Below the pieces are notes generated by a model. That model made no database searches. It saw nothing but the letters and a program-made list of their open reading frames with translations, and was not told the origin of the DNA. From positions 1 to 64,000 of the forward strand of contig DHOU01000003.1 in the NCBI GenBank assembly GCA_002409745.1: 64,000 nt of DNA, read 5' to 3'. The position numbers and the translations under genes were made by a program. Positions 1-8,021 of the stretch are shown here, piece by piece. Each line of letters opens with the position of its first letter. The first letter of the stretch is position 1. This DNA is from Bacteroidales bacterium UBA5382. GTDB taxonomy: Bacteria; Bacteroidota; Bacteroidia; Bacteroidales; Dysgonomonadaceae.

Positions 1-156
1 GTGGAATACCATTATTTTGATCCTAGAACAAGTAGTCCAAATGCAGGCACATCAAATGATAATATCCTAACTTTGACAACCGATGGAAAGTTGATAGGTA
101 CATTTCCCGAAACAGACCTCAATTACACTGTTACTAGCGTAAGACCAAACAAATAA
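1..156 (+). CDS. 3' end of a papain-like peptidase module (copy B0, cut by window edge)
   Basis: The first 51 codons are open from the window edge to a TAA at 154-156, and the start lies outside. The product ends in VEYHYFDPRTS, then LTLTTDGKL and VTSVRPNK, which aligns almost residue for residue with the C-termini of the genes at 807-1166 and 1829-2185. The HYFDP segment resembles the strand carrying the catalytic Asp/Asn in C39-like (papain-fold) peptidases. This makes it the first visible copy of a tandemly repeated module. The upstream part, not visible here, may be the full-length founder toxin. Function is inferred only. Confidence 0.7.
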   Translation: MEYHYFDPRTSSPNAGTSNDNILTLTTDGKLIGTFPETDLNYTVTSVRPNK

Positions 157-165
157 GTTTAAGCA

Positions 166-816
166 ATGAATAGATATTTATTAATAGCGCTATTTTCATT
201 TTTTTCTTTTACTCTTATCGCACAAGAGAAAAATAATTTTCAGAACTATTTGAATCATTACAAAGAAGTTCAATTGCCGTATGAAATATGCTTGGATTCA
301 GTATGGTCGATTTTTCCTCATAATAGTATTTCCTCGGAATATATTCATAAATATATCTGTGAACCAGACAAAGCTTGTGATGACTCAGGGGATTATAACT
401 ATACGTATGGTGTCCGGATCAAATTAGAGCAATTTATTGTTTTAATCACAAGCAAATTTTGTTATGATTGTCCAACCGAGTATGGGCTGGGAAAAGTTGA
501 ATATCTTTTATCCGTATATACGCCGGAGGGGCAAAAAAAAAGTCAAGTCATTATTTTACAGAGAAGTTTCCAGCATTTTTGTTATGTTACATTTGAAAAT
601 GGACCGAATTCTCATAGCCTTTTATCCATTCTTATCAAACAAGGGACTTTAAATGAATCTCTTGACAAAGAATACAATATTCTTCAAGGTATATTAGATT
701 ATTACGCCTATACAATCGACCAAAAAGGATGTATAAGAAAAGAAAAAACGAAGAGTCGAAACATCCGTGTAAAATGGGGAGCTCGTCAAATTACTATTTT
801 AAAGGAATGGGAATAG
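166..816 (+). CDS. Exported Cys-containing protein, candidate immunity protein (copy A1)
   Basis: A 216-residue protein with an N-terminal signal peptide (hydrophobic stretch at about residues 4-18, then AQEKN), so periplasmic or surface exposed. It has Cys-pair motifs CEPDKACDD and CYDC. I do not recognise a family. The gene at 1176-1838 encodes a clear paralogue with the same motifs in the same order. It starts 9 nt after the B0 stop and its own stop overlaps the ATG of the next small gene by 10 nt. If the B genes are toxin fragments, the A gene downstream of each would be the cognate immunity protein. That pairing is inferred from order and duplication, not from homology to a known immunity family. 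Confidence 0.75.
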   Translation: MNRYLLIALFSFFSFTLIAQEKNNFQNYLNHYKEVQLPYEICLDSVWSIFPHNSISSEYIHKYICEPDKACDDSGDYNYTYGVRIKLEQFIVLITSKFCYDCPTEYGLGKVEYLLSVYTPEGQKKSQVIILQRSFQHFCYVTFENGPNSHSLLSILIKQGTLNESLDKEYNILQGILDYYAYTIDQKGCIRKEKTKSRNIRVKWGARQITILKEWE

Positions 817-1166
817 TATATGAAAATAATATCCCTCTAAAAATAGAGGGAATTGATACTATCAATAGTGCATTACAGAATGGGAAGCCCATTATTGTTG
901 GGGTGGATTATAAAATAGAAAAATATAATGACGGGCTTGAAGACCATTTTATCGTCATTGTAGGAAGGACTGTTTCTTCTGACAGTTCCGGAAATCAGAT
1001 CGTGGAATACCATTATTTTGATCCTCAAACAGGCGATCCAGATCATGGAACATCGAATAACAATATGCTAACTTTGACGACAGATGGAAGGTTAACAGGT
1101 ACATATACAACAACTAAGGGAGTAAAAAATGAATATATAGTTACAAGTGTAAGACCTAATAAATAG
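807..1166 (+). CDS. Papain-like (C39-type) peptidase half-domain, orphan module B1
   Basis: A 119-residue protein without a signal peptide. I place the start at 807 (MGIVYENN) because an AAAGGA ribosome site precedes it and the paralogue at 1829 begins at the equivalent ATG. An in-frame ATG at 729 lies deep inside the preceding gene. GKPIIVGVDYK, DHFIVIVGR and YHYFDP match the C-terminal half of C39-like cysteine peptidases: the substrate-loop strand, catalytic His and Asp strand. The N-terminal half with the nucleophilic Cys is absent. It overlaps the A1 stop by 10 nt, so translation may be coupled. Most likely an orphan toxin C-terminus; an inactive relic or an inhibitor-like half-domain is also possible. 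Confidence 0.7.
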   Translation: MGIVYENNIPLKIEGIDTINSALQNGKPIIVGVDYKIEKYNDGLEDHFIVIVGRTVSSDSSGNQIVEYHYFDPQTGDPDHGTSNNNMLTLTTDGRLTGTYTTTKGVKNEYIVTSVRPNK

Positions 1167-1175
1167 ATTGAAATA

Positions 1176-1838
1176 ATGAAGAAATATTTATTAATATCGT
1201 TTTTTACATTTCTTTCGTGTCTTCTTTATGCTCAGGAAAGAAATGATTTTGAAGACTATTTGAGCCAATTTAAGGAAATGCAATTGCCATTTGAAATGAG
1301 TATTGATTCGGTATCATCCTTTTTTCCTAATCCGACCGGATATAAGAGTATTCCAATCAACTATGTGCATAGTTTCATCTGCGAGCCTGGAAAAGCTTGT
1401 GATGATGACTTGATGAAATATGAATATCAGGCCGGTATTCAGTTAAAATTGGGAAGATACATTGCGGTTATTACCAGTAAAGATTGTGATGACTGCGGCA
1501 GTAAATATGGCCGAGGAATAGCATATTATCTTTTGACCATTCATACGTTGGATGGAAAATGGGTAAGTCAGTATACTATAGCACAAGGCAGCGACCAACA
1601 TTTTTATTTTGGTACTTTTACGAAAGGAAATGCACCTTGTAGCCTTTTGTCTCTGTCAATGAAGCAGGGGACATTATATAATTATGATAAAGAAAAACAT
1701 ATTTACCAAGGAGTAATGGATTATTGTACTTATACGATCAATGAGGAAGGAATAATACTAAAAGAAAAAAATAAGAGTACGAATATTTGTATAAGAAGGA
1801 AATATCTTGAAATCGAAATTTTAAAGGAATGGCAATAG
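1176..1838 (+). CDS. Exported Cys-containing protein, candidate immunity protein (copy A2)
   Basis: A 220-residue paralogue of the 166-816 product. It has a signal peptide (residues 1-19, ending LLYAQ), then the same CEPGKACDD motif and a second Cys cluster (CDDCGSKYG), and ends LKEWQ where A1 ends LKEWE. It starts 9 nt after the B1 stop, as A1 does after B0, and its stop overlaps B2 by 10 nt. Module spacing (A1 start to A2 start) is about 1.01 kb. The copies have diverged markedly while keeping the Cys residues, which argues for old duplication with diversification. No known family recognised. Confidence 0.75.
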   Translation: MKKYLLISFFTFLSCLLYAQERNDFEDYLSQFKEMQLPFEMSIDSVSSFFPNPTGYKSIPINYVHSFICEPGKACDDDLMKYEYQAGIQLKLGRYIAVITSKDCDDCGSKYGRGIAYYLLTIHTLDGKWVSQYTIAQGSDQHFYFGTFTKGNAPCSLLSLSMKQGTLYNYDKEKHIYQGVMDYCTYTINEEGIILKEKNKSTNICIRRKYLEIEILKEWQ

Positions 1839-2185
1839 TATATGAAAATAATATCAAGATAAAAATGGAGGAAATTCAAACTATTAATAGTGCATTACAC
1901 AATGGGAAGCCCATTATTATTATTGCTAGGGGCGATTATAAAATAGAAACCTATAATGATGGGCTTGAAGATCATTTTATCGTCATTGTAGGAAGGAGTG
2001 TTTCTTCTGACAGTTTCGGAAATAAGGTCGTGGAATACCATTATTTTGATCCTAGAACAAGCAAACAGGACAAAGGGGCATCACACGATAATGTTCTGAC
2101 TTTAACGACAGATGGAAAGTTGACAGGAACGATCCCCGGAAAATCTGATGAGTATACCGTTACAAGTGTAAGGTCTAATAAATAA
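1829..2185 (+). CDS. Papain-like (C39-type) peptidase half-domain, orphan module B2
   Basis: 118 residues, closely similar to the 807-1166 product, with DHFIVIVGR and YHYFDP conserved and most differences in the acidic loop after HYFDP. An AAAGGA site sits just before the ATG. The Cys-bearing N-terminal half of the peptidase fold is again missing. Its 10-nt overlap with the preceding gene is the same as in the previous module. Downstream there is no intact third A gene, only debris that starts with the same bases (ATGAAGAAATATTT). Confidence 0.7.
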   Translation: MAIVYENNIKIKMEEIQTINSALHNGKPIIIIARGDYKIETYNDGLEDHFIVIVGRSVSSDSFGNKVVEYHYFDPRTSKQDKGASHDNVLTLTTDGKLTGTIPGKSDEYTVTSVRSNK

Positions 2186-2193
2186 TTTATAGT

Positions 2194-2507
2194 ATGAAGA
2201 AATATTTCTGTGATTGAAGGAACTATTGGTCAGCAGTTTAAATATTTAAAGGGGGGGGGATGAATGGCATCGCTTTAAAGAACGTTTTGACATTGACAAA
2301 CAATATACAAATGAATAATTACTATTTATCACCTCCGTATCCGGCAGAATAATTAAAGATGTAATTATGAATAAAAAGAATGATGGTAGTTGGACAGATG
2401 CAGGAGATAGTGCAACTATAGAAGATAATCTGCATAGATATATGCAGATTTATGATCATGGGGTCATTGATTCAGCATTAAATGAGTATAGAAATGATTA
2501 TAAATAG
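2194..2507 (+). pseudogene. Debris of further module genes, with frameshifts
   Basis: At 2194 the sequence starts ATGAAGAAATATTT, like the A2 start, but stops after MKKYFCD. Another frame then reads GTIGQQFKYLK into a G9 tract at 2251-2259. As written it hits a stop, but with one G fewer it continues DEWHRFKERFDIDKQ and ends at about 2312. A 46-codon open frame at 2367-2507 (MNKKNDGSWTDAG to NEYRNDYK) looks like the 3' end of another gene, because its frame stays open upstream of the ATG. I read these as recombination leftovers of additional toxin or immunity genes. Whether the 46-residue frame is expressed cannot be told. Confidence 0.5.
2251..2259 (+). repeat. Homopolymeric G9 tract
   Basis: Nine consecutive G residues inside an otherwise AT-rich open frame. 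Losing one G joins the upstream (GQQFKYLK) and downstream (DEWHRFKERF) frames. Such tracts are prone to slippage, so this may be a phase-variable switch or simply a fixed frameshift in a dead gene. Confidence 0.7.
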
Positions 2508-2516
2508 CAGAAAATT

Positions 2517-2681
2517 ATGAAGTCCAGAATTTTATATATCCTATTAGTAGCCTGTTGGTTGTTATTCTCCTGCCAAAACATCCATAAGAGAAACAGAGGA
2601 GAGGGTGAAGAAGAACGGAATTTAACTAAATTAGAGCGGCTGCTACTCTTACCACAAGATTCCGGACCTACTTTACAATAA
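2517..2681 (+). CDS. Small predicted lipoprotein (54 aa)
   Basis: A short reading frame with a convincing lipoprotein signal: hydrophobic ILYILLVACWLLFSC with the lipobox Cys at residue 19, followed by a highly charged tail (KRNRGEGEEERN, then LERLLLLPQDSG). It starts 9 nt after the debris and ends 16 nt before the double-glycine-leader gene, so it is probably co-transcribed with it. Lysis-protein-like or immunity roles are conceivable, but nothing in the sequence decides this. No family recognised. Confidence 0.55.
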   Translation: MKSRILYILLVACWLLFSCQNIHKRNRGEGEEERNLTKLERLLLLPQDSGPTLQ

Positions 2682-2697
2682 TTAAAAATTAAACAAA

Positions 2698-3291
2698 ATG
2701 AGAAAATTAACAAGAAAAAATTTGGATGAACTGGCAAAAGAAATGTCAGTCATCAGTGAAATTCAACAAAAAACATTTATTGGAGGTACTTTCTATTTTG
2801 ATTACAGTGGAAATTATTTGGGGAAAATTGGGGACAGCAATGAAATGCAGATTGGAACATCGGTTATTGATTCTGGTTCCATTCCCTTTTCAATAGCAAG
2901 CGCAGAAACTGTGGAAAAAGTATTAACAACCATGGGTAATGCTATTGGAATATCAGGGGATGTCCGTATTGCATATGGAAATGGGAATTATCAAGGAGGT
3001 GTAGACGAAAATGGACAGATTTTCGTTAATTATCAGGGTAATATATTTGGAGAAAATAATTATTTTGATTTTTTGTCTTTATTGCATCATGAGCATTACC
3101 ATCAAACGACGCAGTCGGGTTACACTTTTTCAAGTGGTCAAAATGAATTTCAAGCTCTTATGTATGAAATAAACCAACCCGGATTCCAAAATACATCTCA
3201 ATACTATAAAGAAAATACTCTAAATGATTATTATTCATATTATGATTCAGGGTATTTATCAGGAAATAATTATAATTCCGGATATTTTTGA
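2698..3291 (+). CDS. Double-glycine-leader protein with HExxH zinc-peptidase motif, candidate secreted toxin
   Basis: 197 residues. The N-terminus (LTRKNLDELAKEM, then a stretch ending TFIGG at residues 26-30) is a double-glycine leader of the kind found in Bacteroidota peptides exported and cleaved by C39-domain ABC transporters; cleavage would follow Gly30. The mature part starts TFYFDYSGNYLGKIGDSNE. An HExxH motif (H131-E132-H133-Y134-H135) followed by NEFQALMYEI, which could supply a third zinc ligand, suggests a zincin-type metallopeptidase domain. The Tyr/Ser/Gly/Asn-rich tail has no stated role. Context (lipoprotein upstream, two exported proteins downstream, module array nearby) fits a secreted antibacterial effector. 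The leader and motif are seen; toxicity is inferred. Confidence 0.7.
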   Translation: MRKLTRKNLDELAKEMSVISEIQQKTFIGGTFYFDYSGNYLGKIGDSNEMQIGTSVIDSGSIPFSIASAETVEKVLTTMGNAIGISGDVRIAYGNGNYQGGVDENGQIFVNYQGNIFGENNYFDFLSLLHHEHYHQTTQSGYTFSSGQNEFQALMYEINQPGFQNTSQYYKENTLNDYYSYYDSGYLSGNNYNSGYF

Positions 3292-3312
3292 TAGTCTATA
3301 ATTTTTTAGTAT

Positions 3313-3954
3313 ATGAAATACCAACATTCTTTTTTTTGCATTCCATCTTTAATCGTCTTAATAATGATTTTTTATAACGGATATCTTAGCGGACAAGCTT
3401 TAGACAAGAAAAAAAGCGTGGATTTTATGCATATAGCGAAAACATCGGATGTACTTTATATCAATGATTCGACTTATTTCTTAATGAATAAATCTCCATT
3501 GGAGAAATTTCCGAATTATAAAAATCTGTATGATCATTTTAAAAAATATTTTTTGTCCCATGTCGATGTAATATATGGAACGGCAATTCGTCCTGATGAA
3601 ACGACCAATTATCATGTCGTTTGGTACCTGAATGACAGTTCGCTTTATATGAGTGATATCAATTTTTTTTCTATCGATAAAATAGAAAATATTTTTCCAA
3701 ATAATGAACAATATAAATTGATGGAAAAATTAACGGGTGTAAATTTCGACACAAAATATGGTCGATCAATTACACATACGCTGATTAATTCGTTTGGTGC
3801 AATGCCGGCTACATGGTATAGCGATACGATTATGGTAAAACAGGCCGCTAAATATGGAACGAATTTGAGTAAATGGAGAAAAATTCCTTGTAGGGAACTT
3901 ATTTTCCGGCACGGAAAGTTGATTTCAGATCACATAAAAGAGGGGATATATTAA
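3313..3954 (+). CDS. Membrane-anchored or exported protein, candidate immunity to the zincin
   Basis: 213 residues with a long hydrophobic N-terminal segment (about residues 10-28) that acts as a signal peptide or anchor, then a soluble domain rich in aromatic and charged residues and a single late Cys. It begins 21 nt after the double-glycine-leader gene, in the position an immunity gene would occupy. No similarity to the A1/A2 proteins is evident. Family not recognised, and the immunity role rests on position and predicted location only. Confidence 0.6.
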   Translation: MKYQHSFFCIPSLIVLIMIFYNGYLSGQALDKKKSVDFMHIAKTSDVLYINDSTYFLMNKSPLEKFPNYKNLYDHFKKYFLSHVDVIYGTAIRPDETTNYHVVWYLNDSSLYMSDINFFSIDKIENIFPNNEQYKLMEKLTGVNFDTKYGRSITHTLINSFGAMPATWYSDTIMVKQAAKYGTNLSKWRKIPCRELIFRHGKLISDHIKEGIY

Positions 3955-4001
3955 TAAAAAATGACTGTAAGAAGAAGTATTTGTAATAATCTAATTTCAA
4001 T

Positions 4002-4640
4002 ATGAAGAAAACAATATTTTGTTTGATTTTCGGTGTATGTATATTCCATAGTTACGCACAATGTTGCATGATAGATACCCTGACATTGAAAACGGTTTAT
4101 AAGGATTTAATGAACCATCCGGATGATCTGGAATGTCAACAAGCTTATTTTGATGCTTTTCCAAGCACCGCTCTTGAATTTACGTGTCTCTTCGGATTTT
4201 GTTCCCAAGAGAAAAACTTGTATGATGCAGGGTATAATTATATTCAGGCTCTTGGAGAGAGGGTACCTTTGATCCCTGATTCCGTTTATTGCCGGAAACT
4301 AATTAATATCAGCATCGGGTTGATATATGAAGCGGATGCTTCGAATTATTTTAAATCTGTATTACACAATGCTATCTGGCAAAAAATGGAAGTGATGTTT
4401 AGAATTATCAGTACCCTTTCCAAAGGATATCAACTACAGTTCTGGCAAATTTATTGGGCGAATTTATACAGAAAAGAAAAGCTTATAATGGAATTTGAAC
4501 GTTTAAAGAAATTAAACGAGGATCGTTATCCGGAAGAGGTGAGAACAATGTCAATCGCTTACGAATATTTTTGCGGAGGCCATCCGTTTTATTCCTTTTT
4601 TTCTGCTTCATCTTTTATCAAAGCATTAAAGTTAAAATAA
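4002..4640 (+). CDS. Exported helical protein, unknown function
   Basis: 212 residues with a clear signal peptide (FCLIFGVCIFHSYAQ, residues 5-19) followed at once by CCM. The rest appears largely alpha-helical with many aromatics, for example HPDDLECQQAYFDAF, FWQIYWANLYRKEK and a hydrophobic FYSFFSASSF near the end. It lies 47 nt after the preceding exported protein in the same direction. It could be a second immunity protein or an orphan immunity gene kept after loss of its toxin. No domain recognised. Confidence 0.55.
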   Translation: MKKTIFCLIFGVCIFHSYAQCCMIDTLTLKTVYKDLMNHPDDLECQQAYFDAFPSTALEFTCLFGFCSQEKNLYDAGYNYIQALGERVPLIPDSVYCRKLINISIGLIYEADASNYFKSVLHNAIWQKMEVMFRIISTLSKGYQLQFWQIYWANLYRKEKLIMEFERLKKLNEDRYPEEVRTMSIAYEYFCGGHPFYSFFSASSFIKALKLK

Positions 4641-4753
4641 TTTTTTGAACCAAAGAAGTCAATAAAAATGATTACAAAAACAACGATATAAAGGTCTTTT
4701 ATCTTAATAGCTCATGTTAATATAAGGGAAATTAACAATAAACATAAAAGAGA

Positions 4754-6541
4754 ATGCGTATGAAAATAGCCTTTCTTTCGAGCCTTGATCCCAATAATAT
4801 CAATCATTGGTCAGGCACTTTGTATTTTATATTTCAATCATTACGGCAAAATCATGAAGTGCAATGGATGGGCGGCGATATAATTGGAAAAGTGAGAGAA
4901 GAACATCGTAAGCGAAAAGCATTTACACCTTTTGTCCCGGAATTATATTCTCCATTGTTTGCAGAAATGATAAGCGCTACATTGGACGAATACGACCGGT
5001 TTGATGTGATTATCGCTCGTGATTGCTCCTTTATCGCTTATCTAAAAGTAAACATACCCATTGTATATATCGGAGATACTACGTTTGACCTGATTAAGGA
5101 ATCGTGGGGAATTACCCAAGACAATACCATCCGCTTATTGGATGACATTGAGAGAAAGGCCCTTTTAAACGCCGATTGCATAATTTTCAGTTCCCTGTGG
5201 GCAAAAAGAAATGCAATAAGCCATTATGGAATAGATTCTTCCAAAATAAAGGTTGTAGAATTTGGTGCTAATTTAATAAAAGTGCCTGAGAAGGAAACTA
5301 TTCTAATCCCGGAAAAAATGGGTTGCAACTTATTATTCATTGGAAAAGATTGGAAAAGAAAAGGAGGAACTAAAACAGTTGAAATATTTAAGCTATTAAA
5401 AAAAAGGAACTTCAGTTGTACTCTTACAATTATTGGCTGTAATCCTGATTTGGATAATCTTGATCCTGATGTAAAAATTGTTCCGTTTATTGATAAATCG
5501 AAAGAAAAGGACGCACAGTTATTGCATCAAATCATGCTGAAGGCCCATTTTTTTCTTTTCCCCACTAATTTCGATTGTTTCGGTATTGTCTTTTGTGAAG
5601 TTTCGGCATACGGTATCCCCTCTATAACGGCAAATGTTGCCGGTGTTGGACAAGTAGTACGGGATGGTAAAAACGGTTATTTATTATCTTCCGATGCAAG
5701 TGCTGGAGAATATGCCGATTTAATTGAAACACTCTTTGAAGATAAAAAGCGATATGATAATTTGAGAAAATCATCCCGGGAAGAATTCGACAAAAGATTA
5801 AACTGGGATGTTTGGAAGGAGAAAGTAAATGTGATTTTAAAGCGATTTGAATCGTTTGATGAATATCAAAATAGATTTCGGAATCCATATAATTTTTATA
5901 TTCCGGTGTATGTCGTTAATTTAAAAAATCGTTTGAACCGTCGTTATCATATTGAACAAGAATTTAAAGATAGAAAAGAGTTTTTCGTCAATATTATCGA
6001 AGCTATAAAGCACCCTATAGGAACAATAGGATTATGGAATAGCTTGGTAAAAGTTATAAAAACAGCAATGAATAGAAAAGAAGATATCGTTATTTTTTGT
6101 GAAGATGATCATTGTTTTACTGGCGGGTACCTTAAAGAATCGTTGTTCCGGAATATGATTGAAGCCGAAAGGAAAGAAGCCGAATTATTATTAGGGGGCG
6201 TAAGCAATTTTGGTATAGCTGTACCTGTCACGTCCTCTCTGTATTGGGTTGACTGGTATTGGGGAAACCAATTTATGATAATTTTTCAACCGCTTTTTCA
6301 ACGCATACTTGATTATTCTTTCCAAGAAAAGGATATGGCCGATTTAGTTCTCTCTTCTTTAACGATGAAAAAGATGTTGATTTATCCTTTTATTTCCATA
6401 CAGAAAGAGTTTGGTTATTCGGATATAAACAAGTTGAATGAAACTCCCGGATATGTAGATAATCTTTTTATTAAAGCAAGCAGAAGACTTTCGATTATTC
6501 ATAAAGTCAATCAATACTATAATTACCGGAATGAAATCTGA
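4754..6541 (+). CDS. Two-domain glycosyltransferase (GT4-like plus GT25-like)
   Basis: 595 residues, soluble. Residues 1-365 have a GT4/GT-B layout: an N-terminal Rossmann half starting MKIAFLSS with HWSGTLYFIF, then LLFIGKDWKRKGG, FLFPTNFDCFGIVFCEVSAYG (nucleotide-sugar site with the conserved Glu) and ANVAGVGQVVRDG. Residues 385-560 resemble GT25/LPS-type transferases: VYVVNLKNRLNRR at the start and an acidic CEDDHCF motif at E450-D452, a likely metal or sugar-nucleotide site. Fusions of this kind make two-step glycans or glycopeptides. It follows the double-glycine-leader locus by 110 nt, so it might modify those proteins or cell-surface glycans. The substrate is unknown. Confidence 0.7.
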   Translation: MRMKIAFLSSLDPNNINHWSGTLYFIFQSLRQNHEVQWMGGDIIGKVREEHRKRKAFTPFVPELYSPLFAEMISATLDEYDRFDVIIARDCSFIAYLKVNIPIVYIGDTTFDLIKESWGITQDNTIRLLDDIERKALLNADCIIFSSLWAKRNAISHYGIDSSKIKVVEFGANLIKVPEKETILIPEKMGCNLLFIGKDWKRKGGTKTVEIFKLLKKRNFSCTLTIIGCNPDLDNLDPDVKIVPFIDKSKEKDAQLLHQIMLKAHFFLFPTNFDCFGIVFCEVSAYGIPSITANVAGVGQVVRDGKNGYLLSSDASAGEYADLIETLFEDKKRYDNLRKSSREEFDKRLNWDVWKEKVNVILKRFESFDEYQNRFRNPYNFYIPVYVVNLKNRLNRRYHIEQEFKDRKEFFVNIIEAIKHPIGTIGLWNSLVKVIKTAMNRKEDIVIFCEDDHCFTGGYLKESLFRNMIEAERKEAELLLGGVSNFGIAVPVTSSLYWVDWYWGNQFMIIFQPLFQRILDYSFQEKDMADLVLSSLTMKKMLIYPFISIQKEFGYSDINKLNETPGYVDNLFIKASRRLSIIHKVNQYYNYRNEI

Positions 6542-6727
6542 TGATAATATCAACGCAGCTACAGGCATAAGGTATATCGCCGTGAACGAATGTGAATAAT
6601 ATTGCTTGTATGTGCAATAAAATATAAATTATCGGTTTTTTCTTCAAATAGTTGCCTTGTAGAGAACAATGTATCGGAGCTTTTCATACCTTCGCTTTTG
6701 TTAACAACTTATTTAAACTTATTGGTT

Positions 6728-7456
6728 ATGATTATGATTAAAAGAATTTATAAAGGCAAAGACGTGGAAATGCTCACGACTAACGATATCATGATCGACA
6801 ATGCCATTGCCGACCAGGTTTTTCTTTCATCGAAACGCTCAACATGGACGATAGAGTTTTTCACGGGTATTAAAACACGTATCGGAAACGCCTTTACCCA
6901 CTATTTGGGTATTGATAGCGACGCGCAGCAACGCTTGGCTACAAGAACACTTTATGCACTGGTTACTTCCGCTATCGACGATTTGTCTGAAGTGAAGATC
7001 CAGATCGGGGAAGATTACAAATCCGATAAGCCCCGCCGCAACGAACTCTTGCGGGTGTTGGGATATGCGGCTCATTTCAACAAAGCGCGCGCCAAAGATC
7101 AGGAAGCTCTGGTCGAACTGCTGGCACATTTCAAAACAGGCCTTACGGAAGAAATAAAAACGGAGTTGACCACTAAAGGAACTTCCGCCGAGACGCTTGA
7201 CCGTATCGTGGGTTATGCCGAACCGTTAAAGCAGGCTAACGAAACACAGGAAATCCTCAAAGGTGACAGCAAAGGTGTTTCAGCCGAAGCGGTTACGGAG
7301 TTCAATGCCATCTACAGCGAGTGCATTTCCATCGGCAAGATCGCTGCAAACTTTCACAAAGGCGATGCCGTGATGCGCGACAAGTTTTCGTATTCCAAAA
7401 TACTGAAGAGTTTGAATGCCGCCCCGCGAAAGAAAGAAGAGAAAGAGGAAAAGTAA
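6728..7456 (+). CDS. Conserved-looking helical protein, unknown function
   Basis: 242 residues from the ATG at 6728 (MIMIKRIYKG). The frame stays open upstream to 6602, but that part is AT-rich and has no plausible ribosome site, so I exclude it. The protein has no signal peptide or membrane segment and looks mostly alpha-helical, with a Lys/Glu-rich C-terminus (APRKKEEKEEK). Codon usage is GC-richer than the island upstream and matches the chromosomal genes downstream, which marks the island border near 6.6 kb. I do not recognise the family; similar all-helical proteins are common in Bacteroidales genomes. Confidence 0.65.
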   Translation: MIMIKRIYKGKDVEMLTTNDIMIDNAIADQVFLSSKRSTWTIEFFTGIKTRIGNAFTHYLGIDSDAQQRLATRTLYALVTSAIDDLSEVKIQIGEDYKSDKPRRNELLRVLGYAAHFNKARAKDQEALVELLAHFKTGLTEEIKTELTTKGTSAETLDRIVGYAEPLKQANETQEILKGDSKGVSAEAVTEFNAIYSECISIGKIAANFHKGDAVMRDKFSYSKILKSLNAAPRKKEEKEEK

Positions 7457-7646
7457 GATATTACTATTATGCTTTATATGTGAAATTTCACTCAGACATC
7501 AATTATAAATAAGAATGCACGGATATGCTTTCTACATAGTTTCATTTGTAGAGCCATTATTTTTTCGAATAAAATGGGAAAGATGAATCCTGTCCTTGCT
7601 ACTTATCTCATGATTAAAGGTTTATAAAATTATTCTGAGATATAAT

Positions 7647-7977
7647 ATGCAACAGATAAATAGAAAGACACTTACCTTTTTTACAATGGTTGTTTCTGCT
7701 CAAGAAAACTATGAGCAGAAATTAATAGATCTCTTAACAACTGGACATTTTTGATAATGATACATCGATAGTGTTTAACGGTGTAAAGTTACCTATATTA
7801 AAGTTTAATAGTAAGATAGTTCTCGCGAAAGAAGATAACGTGATTGAGATCTATTCGCTGCCGGGGCAATCAGTTCCCGGGACGTTTGACGGACATATAG
7901 GATACCCTTTTTTCAGGAATTTGGGAAAGAAGATTCTACTTGATTTCGATAATATGCGCATTGATATTATTGAATGA
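7647..7977 (+). pseudogene. Frameshifted secreted aspartic-protease-like gene
   Basis: A frame starting at 7647 encodes a signal-peptide-like start and QENYEQKLIDLLTTGHF, then stops in a T5 run at 7748-7752. The next frame continues FDNDTSIVFNGVKLPILKFNSK through DGHIGYPFFRNLGKKILLDFDN and ends at 7977. The GHIGYPF and LLDFDN segments match the C-terminal part of retropepsin-like (clan AA) bacterial proteins. The N-terminal half with the catalytic DTG is missing. A one-base frameshift plus an internal deletion best explains this, and the gene looks dead. Confidence 0.55.
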
Positions 7978-8021
7978 ATAGAATGAATCCAATTCGGTAG
8001 TAGCCATCCTACACTTTTAGC

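Noticed and set aside
729-806. ATG at 729 as start of the second small module gene
   Set aside because: It lies inside the preceding gene. The paralogue at 1829 and the AAAGGA site place the start at 807.
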